57,093 bases of DNA. It comes from RGIG3002 sp045546775 (GTDB lineage Bacteria > Bacillota > Clostridia > Lachnospirales > Lachnospiraceae). The stretch is taken from positions 1 to 57,093 of the forward strand of contig JAZQDM010000097.1 in the NCBI GenBank assembly GCA_045546775.1, given 5' to 3'. Under the pieces are notes generated by a model that worked only from the letters and a program-made list of their open reading frames with translations, was not told the DNA's origin and ran no database searches. The first letter of the stretch is position 1; every line of letters starts with the position of its first letter. Shown here piece after piece: positions 35,393-43,703 of the stretch. Position numbers and translations under genes: made by a program.

Positions 35393-35952
35393 AACAACAT
35401 CCCTCTGATTGTATGAAACAAAATCTCATTTGCTTCTTCTACCGATTGTTCTGAAAAATCAATCGGTTCCCCAAATGTAATCTTCAAATTTTTGCTGCGG
35501 AATTTGTAATCCCCTGTAATCGCATAAGGCACAACTTTTGCATTTGTGCGCTTTGCCATCACGACCGCACCAAATTTAAACGGTAATAATATTTCTGTTG
35601 TATAATTTCGCTTTGCCTCCGGCGAAACATTAATTGCTGCGCCTTCCTGCAAATGTGCAACCGCAGCATCCAGCGCTTCTTTATTGCGCTTCGCCGCAAG
35701 GTCCACCGGTATGCTTCCAATCAGCCTGAAAAACCAGCCAAACATTCCATCATGCAACTCTTTTTTTGCCAATGTATACACGACTCTTTTCGTACTTACA
35801 TCTACCAAAATCGGATCCAATGCATGCTTATGATTGCCTGCAATCACAACCGCACCTTCCTTTGGAATGTATTGTTTATTCACAATAGTCGGATGAAAAA
35901 ACAGACAAAATACCGGAGCAAATATGGTTCGAAAAATTTTATAAACAAGCAT
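35383..35952 (-). CDS. 1-acylglycerol-3-phosphate acyltransferase family (PlsC-like)
   Basis: The 189-aa protein has the HX4D active-site motif in GNHKHALDP (His41, Asp46), and VSPEAKRN in the position of the usual FPEGTRS. It should transfer an acyl chain to a lysophosphatidate-type acceptor. It is the first gene of the lipid operon. The start at 35952 is set by AGGAG 6 nt upstream; the region before has no ribosome site. The altered second motif (no Gly-Thr/Ser) could mean an unusual acceptor. Confidence 0.82.
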   Translation of the reverse strand: MLVYKIFRTIFAPVFCLFFHPTIVNKQYIPKEGAVVIAGNHKHALDPILVDVSTKRVVYTLAKKELHDGMFGWFFRLIGSIPVDLAAKRNKEALDAAVAHLQEGAAINVSPEAKRNYTTEILLPFKFGAVVMAKRTNAKVVPYAITGDYKFRSKNLKITFGEPIDFSEQSVEEANEILFHTIRGMLLWE

Positions 35953-35979
35953 CTTTTTTCTCCTGCACAAAGTTATTTC

Positions 35980-36008
35980 ATTATAACACATATTATATTA
36001 TTCGCCAA
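35980..36008 (-). promoter_or_regulatory. Promoter of the plsC-to-MFS operon
   Basis: On the minus strand TTGGCG (36003-36008), a 17-nt spacer and a perfect TATAAT (35980-35985) stand 28 nt upstream of the PlsC start. It overlaps the region just past the carB terminator, so the operon starts independently of carB. Confidence 0.65.
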
Positions 36009-36063
36009 ACAACAAAAAACCGGTTTCCAAACAACCACATATCCGTCGTTTGAAAGCCGGTTT
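36009..36063 (-). terminator. Rho-independent terminator of carB
   Basis: A long stem (AAACCGG + TTTCCAAAC at 36017-36032 pairing with GTTTG + AAAGCCGGTTT at 36048-36063, one bulge) is followed on the minus strand by TTTTTTGTTG. It lies 38 nt after the carB stop. Confidence 0.85.
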
Positions 36064-36100
36064 CTATTAGCATTAAATTGTTTTTTTACAATTTCTACAA

Positions 36101-39100
36101 TTATTTGTCATGAATTTCTGCATGCAACTCCTGCAAAGATTTTAATTCACATTCTGCATGAGTCTTCACATAATGAATACCTTCTGCAGTTGCTTTTGCT
36201 GCTGCAACTGTTGTGAAATAAGGAATTTTTGCTTTGATAGCTGCTTTACGCAAGTAGCTGTCATCGCTGATACCGTCTTTGTCTTTCGGGGAGTTAATGA
36301 TTAACTGGATATCACCGTTTGTAATCATATCGCCGATATGCGGACGACCCTCGGAAAGTTTTTTCACTCTTGTTGCCGGAATTCCTGCTGCATTGATAAT
36401 GTCGCATGTTCCGCCTGTAGCCAAAATCTTGAAACCGTCTTCTGCAAGGCTCTTAGCTACTTCCACAACATCCTCTTTGTCTTTTCTGTTTACAGAAATG
36501 AGCACTGTTCCTTCTAACGGAAGCTTGGAACCACAACCTTCCTGCGCTTTGTAGAATGCTTCACCACAAGAAGCGGACAAACCAAGTACTTCACCTGTGG
36601 AACGCATTTCCGGTCCTAATACCGGGTCAACTTCCTGGAACATGTTGAACGGGAATACCGCTTCTTTTACACCATGGTTCGGAATTACCTGCTCCTTCAA
36701 GGAAAGAATCGGAGAAGGACGACCTGTAATTTCAGATGTAATAATATCTGTAGCAAGCGGTACCATACGGATGTTACATACTTTGGATACCAACGGCACA
36801 GTACGGGATGCTCTCGGGTTTGCCTCAAGCACAAATACTTTTCCGTTTTCGATTGCATACTGCATGTTCATAAGACCTCTTACGTGCATTTCTTCTGCAA
36901 TCTTTCTTGTATATTCTTTGATTGTTTTTACGTTTTCTTCTGTAATGTGTACGGAAGGAATGATACAAGCAGAGTCACCGGAGTGAATACCTGCAAGCTC
37001 AATGTGTTCCATAACAGCCGGTACAAATGCTCTCTCGCCGTCGCTGATAGCATCTGCTTCGCATTCGAGTGCGTTGTTTAAGAAACGGTCGATCAAAATC
37101 GGTCTGTCAGGTGTTACACCAACTGCCGCAGCCATGTACTGTTTCAAGCTTTCATCATCGTACACAACTTCCATACCGCGTCCGCCGAGTACGTAAGAAG
37201 GACGAACCATAACCGGATAACCGATTTTTTCTGCAATGGCAAGTGCTTCGTCTACGTTTACAGCCATTCCGGATTCCGGCATCGGGATTTCCAATTTTTC
37301 CATCATGGCACGGAACAAGTCACGGTCTTCTGCCAAATCGATAACGGACGGGGAAGTACCTAAAATCTTCACGCCGTTTTTCTCCAAGTCAGCCGCAAGG
37401 TTAAGCGGTGTCTGACCACCGAACTGTGCGATAACACCGAGCGGTTTTTCTTTGTTGTAAATGCTGAGAACATCTTCCAAAGTAAGCGGCTCGAAGTACA
37501 ATTTATCAGATGTATCGTAGTCTGTGGAAACCGTTTCCGGGTTACAGTTAACGATAATGGTCTCAAAACCGAGTTTTTTAAGTGCCATTGCTGCATGTAC
37601 ACAGCAGTAGTCAAATTCGATACCCTGACCGATACGGTTCGGACCGCCGCCAAGAATCATAATCTTTTGTTTGTCAGTGCTTACCGGATTCTTGTCCTCT
37701 GCATTGTATGTAGAATAGTAGTAAGCGTTGTTTTCTGTACCACTTACGTGTACGCCTTCCCAAGCTTCTTCCACACCGATTGCAATACGTTGGTTGCGGA
37801 TTTCATCCTCAGAAACTTCAAGCAACTGGCTCAAATATTTGTCAGAGAAACCATTTTTCTTTGCAGAAGTAAGCATTTCATCAGAAATACCTTTTCCTTT
37901 GCATGCAAGAATAGCTTCTTCTTCGTCTACTAACTCTTTCATCTGCTCGATGAAGTATTTTTTCACTTTTGTAATCTCAAAAATTTCATCGATGGTAGCG
38001 CCTTTACGAAGTGCTTCGTACATAAGGAAATGACGCTCGCTGGAAGGAGTGATTAATCTCTTAAGCAACTCTTCTTTTGAAAGTGTATTGAAATCTTTTG
38101 CATAGCCAAGACCATAGCGGCCGATTTCCAAAGAACGGATTGCTTTTTGGAACGCCTCTTTGTAGGTCTTACCGATGCTCATAACTTCACCAACGGCACG
38201 CATCTGTGTACCAAGCTTGTCTTCTACGCCTTTGAATTTCTCAAATGCCCAGCGAGCAAATTTGATTACTACGTAATCTCCGTCCGGAACGTATTTGTCC
38301 AAAGTGCCGTATTTGCCACACGGAATATCTTTCAAGGTAAGTCCTGCTGCCAACATTGCAGATACAAGTGCAATCGGGAAACCGGTTGCTTTGGATGCAA
38401 GTGCAGAAGAACGTGAAGTACGAGGGTTAATTTCAATAACAATAATACGGTCTGATACCGGGTCATGTGCGAACTGTACGTTTGTTCCGCCGATTACCTG
38501 TACAGACTCAACGATTTTGTATGCCTGCTCCTGCAATCTCTTCTGACATTCTTTTGAGATGGTAAGCATCGGTGCAGCACAGAAAGAATCTCCTGTATGC
38601 ACGCCGAGCGGGTCAATATTTTCAATGAAGCAAACGGTAATAATGTTGCCTTCTGCGTCACGGACAACTTCCAATTCAAGCTCTTCCCAGCCCAAAATGG
38701 ATTCTTCTACAAGAACCTGCCCTACAAGGCTGGCCTGAAGTCCTCTTGCGCAGACAACTTTTAATTCATCCTTATTATAAACAAGACCGCCGCCGGCACC
38801 ACCCATGGTGTATGCAGGACGAAGAACAACCGGGTATCCTAATTTGTCAGCGATCGCAAGTGCCTCATCTACGGTGTAAGCAACTTCACTGCGCGCCATC
38901 TCGATACCAAGCTTATCCATAGTCTTTTTGAATTCAATACGGTCTTCACCACGTTCGATGGCATCTACCTGTACACCAATAACCTGTACATTGTATTTAT
39001 CCAAAATACCTGCCTGATTTAATTCTGAACACAAGTTAAGACCGGATTGTCCACCAAGGTTCGGAAGCAATGCATCCGGACGTTCTTTGGCAATAATCTG

Positions 39101-39325
39101 CTCCAGTCTCTCCACATTCAAAGGTTCAATATAAGTAATATCTGCTGTCTCAGGGTCTGTCATAATGGTTGCCGGGTTGGAGTTAACCAAAACGATTTCG
39201 TATCCCAATTTACGAAGCGCTTTACAAGCCTGTGTTCCTGAATAGTCAAACTCACAAGCCTGTCCTATAATAATAGGTCCCGAACCAATAATTAAAATCT
39301 TGTTTATATCTGTTCTCTTCGGCAC
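36101..39325 (-). CDS. carB: Carbamoyl-phosphate synthase large subunit
   Basis: The 1074-aa protein is full length: two ATP-grasp synthetase halves (for example GGAGGGL and GGRGMEV loops), an oligomerisation domain and a C-terminal MGS-like allosteric domain (ILATGGTCDIINAAG). It makes carbamoyl phosphate from bicarbonate, two ATP and glutamine-derived ammonia for pyrimidine and arginine synthesis. The start is GTG at 39325, preceded by GGAGGG; the 24 residues upstream in frame are non-conserved. carA is not adjacent, so the small subunit must be encoded elsewhere. It has its own promoter and terminator. Confidence 0.97.
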   Translation of the reverse strand: MPKRTDINKILIIGSGPIIIGQACEFDYSGTQACKALRKLGYEIVLVNSNPATIMTDPETADITYIEPLNVERLEQIIAKERPDALLPNLGGQSGLNLCSELNQAGILDKYNVQVIGVQVDAIERGEDRIEFKKTMDKLGIEMARSEVAYTVDEALAIADKLGYPVVLRPAYTMGGAGGGLVYNKDELKVVCARGLQASLVGQVLVEESILGWEELELEVVRDAEGNIITVCFIENIDPLGVHTGDSFCAAPMLTISKECQKRLQEQAYKIVESVQVIGGTNVQFAHDPVSDRIIVIEINPRTSRSSALASKATGFPIALVSAMLAAGLTLKDIPCGKYGTLDKYVPDGDYVVIKFARWAFEKFKGVEDKLGTQMRAVGEVMSIGKTYKEAFQKAIRSLEIGRYGLGYAKDFNTLSKEELLKRLITPSSERHFLMYEALRKGATIDEIFEITKVKKYFIEQMKELVDEEEAILACKGKGISDEMLTSAKKNGFSDKYLSQLLEVSEDEIRNQRIAIGVEEAWEGVHVSGTENNAYYYSTYNAEDKNPVSTDKQKIMILGGGPNRIGQGIEFDYCCVHAAMALKKLGFETIIVNCNPETVSTDYDTSDKLYFEPLTLEDVLSIYNKEKPLGVIAQFGGQTPLNLAADLEKNGVKILGTSPSVIDLAEDRDLFRAMMEKLEIPMPESGMAVNVDEALAIAEKIGYPVMVRPSYVLGGRGMEVVYDDESLKQYMAAAVGVTPDRPILIDRFLNNALECEADAISDGERAFVPAVMEHIELAGIHSGDSACIIPSVHITEENVKTIKEYTRKIAEEMHVRGLMNMQYAIENGKVFVLEANPRASRTVPLVSKVCNIRMVPLATDIITSEITGRPSPILSLKEQVIPNHGVKEAVFPFNMFQEVDPVLGPEMRSTGEVLGLSASCGEAFYKAQEGCGSKLPLEGTVLISVNRKDKEDVVEVAKSLAEDGFKILATGGTCDIINAAGIPATRVKKLSEGRPHIGDMITNGDIQLIINSPKDKDGISDDSYLRKAAIKAKIPYFTTVAAAKATAEGIHYVKTHAECELKSLQELHAEIHDK

Positions 39326-39368
39326 AAAAAACCCTCCACTTCTGCTTATTTTATTTTTATTCTGCATA

Positions 39369-39397
39369 ATTTTATCATCACAAGAGTAGACTGTCAA
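39369..39397 (-). promoter_or_regulatory. Promoter of carB
   Basis: A near-consensus sigma-A promoter: TTGACA (39392-39397), 17-nt spacer, TAAAAT (39369-39374), 43 nt before the GTG start. No pyrimidine-responsive leader such as a PyrR site is visible in the short transcript. Confidence 0.8.
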
Positions 39398-39412
39398 TGA
39401 TGGATTATGCTA

Positions 39413-40129
39413 TTATTTGCCGACAATTTTCGTCAGTTTTTGTTGAATGCGCTCACGAACCATCTCCGCCAGCTCTTTTGTTTTTTTATCTTTGTACTCT
39501 TCATACAAAATGGGTTCCAAAAAATGGACCTGCGTTGTCACCATGCCGGGCTTAGAACTGTTCCACGCTTTGTAAGAATCCACCAATACAACGGGTACAA
39601 CCGGTGTTTTTGACTTTAACGAAACTTTAAAACAACCAGCCTTAAAATCCCAAAGTGTGTTTTTCTTTTCCTTGTCGTAGTCACCTTCCGGAAAAATAAT
39701 ATAACGTCTCCCTTGCATTACTTCCTCTGTCATCTCACTGATAACCGTAAATGCCTGCCGCACATCCTCTTTGTCCAGCCTTTTTCCTTTCAGCATATCA
39801 ATGACCTGTTTGATAAAAAGCGCATAGGATTTTGCTTTGTCCATCAGCACCGTACATGACTTTTCGTGCGCCCACACAATGCCGAATGCATCGTACTTGC
39901 CCTGATGATTCGGATACATAACATATCCGCCTTCTTTCGGAAGATGCTCCGTACCGTAAACTTCCGTGCGGGTAAAACCTTTCTTTTGCATCACCTTTAC
40001 TATGTATCGCAAATATTCGTATTTTTCGGTTTCTGTGGCGTTTGGATCCGCGGTCAGCTTCTTCATTTTGTGAATCATTTTTGCAAATCCAAACAAATTC
40101 ACTACGATAAGGTAGTAATATCTTAACAT
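39413..40129 (-). CDS. Second PlsC-like 1-acylglycerol-3-phosphate acyltransferase
   Basis: The 238-aa protein contains NHQGKYD (HX4D) and FPEGDYD, a conventional PlsC motif set, plus an N-terminal hydrophobic segment. It differs in length and sequence from the PlsC at 35383-35952. It is 32 nt downstream of a multi-TM protein of unknown function and before carB. Because it carries a canonical FPEG it is the better candidate for housekeeping phospholipid acylation. Confidence 0.85.
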   Translation of the reverse strand: MLRYYYLIVVNLFGFAKMIHKMKKLTADPNATETEKYEYLRYIVKVMQKKGFTRTEVYGTEHLPKEGGYVMYPNHQGKYDAFGIVWAHEKSCTVLMDKAKSYALFIKQVIDMLKGKRLDKEDVRQAFTVISEMTEEVMQGRRYIIFPEGDYDKEKKNTLWDFKAGCFKVSLKSKTPVVPVVLVDSYKAWNSSKPGMVTTQVHFLEPILYEEYKDKKTKELAEMVRERIQQKLTKIVGK

Positions 40130-40161
40130 GTTGTTCTTTCCTTTTTTTGTTTTTGTCCCCC

Positions 40162-40926
40162 TTATTGATACCAGCCCGCCTGCTCTCTTGCCCGGAACAC
40201 AACGCCCGCGTAAGCATCCAACACTGCAAATCCCACAAGCGTAAGCAAACTAAATAACACAAACTCCATTAACCCGTTTTCCAAAGGTCTTCTAATTTTG
40301 CGTTCATCGTCCACTACAACGCTGTCTTTGTATTTAGCATTGTCGCTCTGCACCACATACATGACAAACCGGAAAAGCCAAAACAAAATAAGTGGCACAC
40401 CGCCAAAACAACTGATTTGCCATGCATCCTCAAGAATCGAATTTTCACTATTAAAAACAAGCATGCAAATAACCGTTGCAGCAATCATACACAAACATCC
40501 GGTTGCCAATATTAAACTTTCTTTGTTTCTGCCTGTGCGCGGCGAGACAATCTCTTCTTTTTTCGGCAGATTTTCAAGGAGGTAGTCATAAGTCTTCTTG
40601 CGATACGGCAACTCATACCCATATTTTTTGAGACGACACAAATAAAAAGAACTACGCATAAAACCAAACCATGCAATAAACGCAATAAACGGTATTCCTA
40701 ATAAAGAAACCGTACTGAACGCCAAAACGCCAGTTGTCGCGTCTGTCGCATACAAATACTCGTTCAAAGCATACATCACTACCCCTGCTATGGTAAACAT
40801 AATTGCTACATACAAATATATGCTCTTTGTATAGGTATCATATTTTATTTTGTAATTTAACGTATCTTCTTTCCACTGTGCCCCGATACCCAAAGCAAGA
40901 ATCAATACGATTATTAATACTTCCAT
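40162..40926 (-). CDS. Polytopic membrane protein of unknown function
   Basis: The 254-aa protein has about six hydrophobic segments (about residues 2-15, 35-60, 66-86, 137-158, 172-194 and 218-240), with a soluble loop between about 90 and 130. No recognised motif. It lies between corrinoid-protein and PlsC genes with a good GGAG site. Function not assigned. Confidence 0.6.
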   Translation of the reverse strand: MEVLIIVLILALGIGAQWKEDTLNYKIKYDTYTKSIYLYVAIMFTIAGVVMYALNEYLYATDATTGVLAFSTVSLLGIPFIAFIAWFGFMRSSFYLCRLKKYGYELPYRKKTYDYLLENLPKKEEIVSPRTGRNKESLILATGCLCMIAATVICMLVFNSENSILEDAWQISCFGGVPLILFWLFRFVMYVVQSDNAKYKDSVVVDDERKIRRPLENGLMEFVLFSLLTLVGFAVLDAYAGVVFRAREQAGWYQ

Positions 40927-40980
40927 CCATGCATCTCCTTTTCCTTTGTATCCAAACTTGCCTACGCCTTTCGTTTGGGA

Positions 40981-41625
40981 TTATCCATTCAGCATTGCTA
41001 CAAGCTCTGCCGCTTTGTCTGCTGCCGTAGCCGCATCTGCCGCATACGCATCCGCACCGATTTTGTCACAAAATTCCTGGGTTACCGGTGCGCCTCCGAT
41101 AATGACTTTCACCTGGTCACGCAGTCCTTCACTTTCCAACGCTTTTACCACTTCTTCAATGCCCACAATGGTGGTCGTCAAAAGTGCAGAGCACGCTACA
41201 ATGCGGCAACCATCCTCGCGCACGGCTTTCACAAACGCTTCTGCCGGCACGTCCACGCCCAAATCAATAACTTCAAAGCCTTTGCCTTCCAGCATCATTT
41301 TTACAAGGTTTTTGCCGATATCATGCTGGTCTCCTTTGACTGTTCCGATGCACGCCTTTCCAAGCCCTGACGCACCTTCTACGGAAAGATACGGTTTTAA
41401 TAACGCCGCGCCTGCATTCATAGCACGGGCAGACAACAACACTTCCGGCATGAAAACTTCGTTGTTTTTGAACTTTTCGCCCACTACGTTCATGCCCGCC
41501 ATCAAGCCGTTCTCCAGTATTTCTTCTGCCGGCACGCCTGCTTCCAATGCTTCCGGCACAAGCTGTTTAACAATCTTGCCTTTTCCTTTTTGTAATGCCT
41601 GTGAAATATCTTCTGTATATCCCAT
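40981..41625 (-). CDS. Corrinoid (B12-binding) methyl-carrier protein
   Basis: The 214-aa protein has the N-terminal four-helix cap (about 1-85) and a B12-binding Rossmann domain with GDQHDIGKN, containing the DxHxxG motif whose His ligates cobalt, followed by GVDVPAE and IGGAPVT. It matches MtaC/MtbC/MttC-type corrinoid proteins that carry a methyl group between two methyltransferases. It is 21 nt downstream of the UroD-family methyltransferase, so the two work as a pair. Confidence 0.9.
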   Translation of the reverse strand: MGYTEDISQALQKGKGKIVKQLVPEALEAGVPAEEILENGLMAGMNVVGEKFKNNEVFMPEVLLSARAMNAGAALLKPYLSVEGASGLGKACIGTVKGDQHDIGKNLVKMMLEGKGFEVIDLGVDVPAEAFVKAVREDGCRIVACSALLTTTIVGIEEVVKALESEGLRDQVKVIIGGAPVTQEFCDKIGADAYAADAATAADKAAELVAMLNG

Positions 41626-41646
41626 ATTTACCTCCGTCCGAAGCTT

Positions 41647-42600
41647 TTATTTGTAAACTCCGTATTTTTTTCCTTCGTCATTTATAATTTCTTCTACATG
41701 TTTAAAACTGGAAAACATAACCGCCGAGCTGCAAAGAAGTCCGCCGTCTTTTCCGAGAATATCAATCGTATCCCGCGTTGCCTGTCGGATTTGTTCCTCT
41801 GTCGCATCTAACGTATCCGTCACTTGCGGGTCTACGCCGCCTGCAAAAATAATGTCTTTTCCGTACGTTTCTTTGATAAACTTCCAGTCATTGACCGGCG
41901 AAACGGAATGCCACGACTCCACGCCAATCTCAATCAAATCCGGCACAATCGGTTGGATATAACCGCATGAGTGATGCATGTAATGCATATCCAAATTGCG
42001 CGCAGCCTCCACCATTCTCCGCTCCGGCTCCTTAAAAATGTCACGCCACATTTGAGGCGACATAAACATATTATTCTGGTTGCCCCAGTCGTCATGCATC
42101 ATGACAAAATCCGGGTTCATGTATTTTTTGATGTAATGGAACTGCTCAATGCGATAGTCCGCATACTTGTTTACCACATCAATGTACTCTTCCGTATCGT
42201 ACAAAGCGCACAATCCGTTCTCAAAGCCCATCACTGCATTGATGCGTTCAAAGGCACCCATATTGCCCACAAAATAGCCCATCTTTTCTTCCGGATTTTT
42301 CCACATTGCCTTTGTGCGCGCCGCAATGGAATCCCAGTCCAAATTTTTGCAACTTGGGAATGCAATGTCCCACTCGCAAATATCATCCAAAAGGCAAGTC
42401 CCCGGTTTTACATGTGTCATAAACTGCGGATTGTCCGGGTCCAACTCCCAATCCACACCAAACCAGTCTTTTCCGTTTTGAAACAACGGTCTGTCGTTAA
42501 TTTCCGGGCAGACAAGCATCTGTGCCGCCAGATTTACCATCGGCACCCACGCCGGTTTTTTGTGCTCCCAGACAAGCTGCATATTTTCACGTTCTGTCAT
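41647..42600 (-). CDS. UroD-family corrinoid-dependent methyltransferase
   Basis: The ~317-aa protein belongs to the uroporphyrinogen-decarboxylase-like methyltransferase superfamily. The zinc ligands HxC...C are visible as MHHSCG and LLCSSA. Such enzymes move a methyl group to or from the neighbouring corrinoid protein. It may be the substrate-side or the carrier-side enzyme; neither MtxB nor a reductive activator is in the window. No internal TAG is used, so no pyrrolysine. The ATG at 42600 is chosen for GAAGGG upstream; one at 42618 lacks a site. Confidence 0.82.
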   Translation of the reverse strand: MTERENMQLVWEHKKPAWVPMVNLAAQMLVCPEINDRPLFQNGKDWFGVDWELDPDNPQFMTHVKPGTCLLDDICEWDIAFPSCKNLDWDSIAARTKAMWKNPEEKMGYFVGNMGAFERINAVMGFENGLCALYDTEEYIDVVNKYADYRIEQFHYIKKYMNPDFVMMHDDWGNQNNMFMSPQMWRDIFKEPERRMVEAARNLDMHYMHHSCGYIQPIVPDLIEIGVESWHSVSPVNDWKFIKETYGKDIIFAGGVDPQVTDTLDATEEQIRQATRDTIDILGKDGGLLCSSAVMFSSFKHVEEIINDEGKKYGVYK

Positions 42601-43588
42601 CGTTGTGCGTCCCTTCATTTAAAACTCTGTTAGAATTGTCACATATTTCGACACTATTTTCAAGGATTTCTATCTTCATTTCTTCCTCAGCCCGTTTCGT
42701 TTGCAACGTTTTGATAGAAAAAAGCTTTGCCACTTTCACTGCGTACTTGTTTTCAGAATTAATAAAGAAATCCCACCATTTTTTGATGCCGTAGATCATG
42801 AGCAATAACCCTATCCATTTAAAGTTTGTCCACAGCATCATGAGAAAACCGGCAATACCGCATACCGTTCCAACCTTTTTGTTTTTTCGATATTCCTTTT
42901 CCCATTCCTTGTACTTCTCAAGACGTTTCTTGGCAATAATCAGCTCATTCTCTTTGTTATAATTATATTTGAACTTCACATGCGGGTCCGGTTTTTTCGA
43001 AACTTCTAAGATTCTTATTCCGTCACAAGAATAATACGCCCATGCCGCGAGTATCATACCTAATACCCCCATAAAGCATAAGTTTGTTTCCGCCTCCATT
43101 GACTTTTGCCAAATCTCATACTCTGCCACCACTTTGCTTTGGTCAAAATCAGGATCCCAACCATACCATTCGGTGCTTATAGGCCCACCTTCTTGGATGA
43201 TGCCTGAAAAAGAAAACTCTACAGTATCGCCGCAAACAAACCGCTCCAGCATATCGACAGATTCTTTATCGTATAGCCACACTCTGACGAATTGTCCCTC
43301 TGAAATAGGAACTGTATAAGAGTAATAACGTCTTCCGCCTGCTCCTAAAAATTCGCTATCCCAGCCTGACAACATATCCTGTCTATGAAATACAGGAACT
43401 ACAACACACTCCGAAATCGTCCCTTGCACATATCGTCCAACTTTCATATTTTGTTCCGAAAGCTCGTCCATATCCAATGGATGATAAAAGGACACAAGCT
43501 TTATTACATTAGCCACAAACACCCACAAACAAACAATTCCAACGAATATGCTGATAAGTGCCTTTCTTGGTATATCTACGCTTCTCAT
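42587..43588 (-). CDS. Membrane protein of unknown function
   Basis: The 333-aa protein has a short cytoplasmic N-terminus, a transmembrane helix (about 9-30), a ~140-residue beta-rich external domain, then several hydrophobic segments (about 171-188, 239-258 and 260-276), and a charged C-terminal tail. I do not recognise the family. It is the first gene before the methyltransferase pair and its end overlaps the methyltransferase start region by 14 nt. Ribosome site GAGAGG. Confidence 0.6.
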   Translation of the reverse strand: MRSVDIPRKALISIFVGIVCLWVFVANVIKLVSFYHPLDMDELSEQNMKVGRYVQGTISECVVVPVFHRQDMLSGWDSEFLGAGGRRYYSYTVPISEGQFVRVWLYDKESVDMLERFVCGDTVEFSFSGIIQEGGPISTEWYGWDPDFDQSKVVAEYEIWQKSMEAETNLCFMGVLGMILAAWAYYSCDGIRILEVSKKPDPHVKFKYNYNKENELIIAKKRLEKYKEWEKEYRKNKKVGTVCGIAGFLMMLWTNFKWIGLLLMIYGIKKWWDFFINSENKYAVKVAKLFSIKTLQTKRAEEEMKIEILENSVEICDNSNRVLNEGTHNDDRT

Positions 43589-43640
43589 AACAAAATCCTC
43601 TCTTTATTGTATTATGACATCAATCGCAAATTAAGACAAG

Positions 43641-43670
43641 AAAAAAACCGGATGAACTCACCCGGTTTTT
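43641..43670 (-). terminator. Rho-independent terminator of the lipoprotein gene
   Basis: AAAAACCGG (43643-43651) pairs with CCGGTTTTT (43662-43670). On the minus strand the stem is followed by a U-run, 34 nt after the lipoprotein stop. Confidence 0.8.
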
Positions 43671-43703
43671 GCATATAAAAAATGTTGTCAAAATACAAAG
43701 AAA

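Noticed and set aside
36101..39397. N-terminal extension of carB starting at 39397
   Set aside because: The extra 24 residues are not conserved-looking and cover the promoter. GTG at 39325 with GGAGGG fits the family start.
40981..42600. Pyrrolysine-type trimethylamine methyltransferase system
   Set aside because: The UroD-type gene has no in-frame TAG and there is no MttB-like gene; only the carrier and methyltransferase are present.
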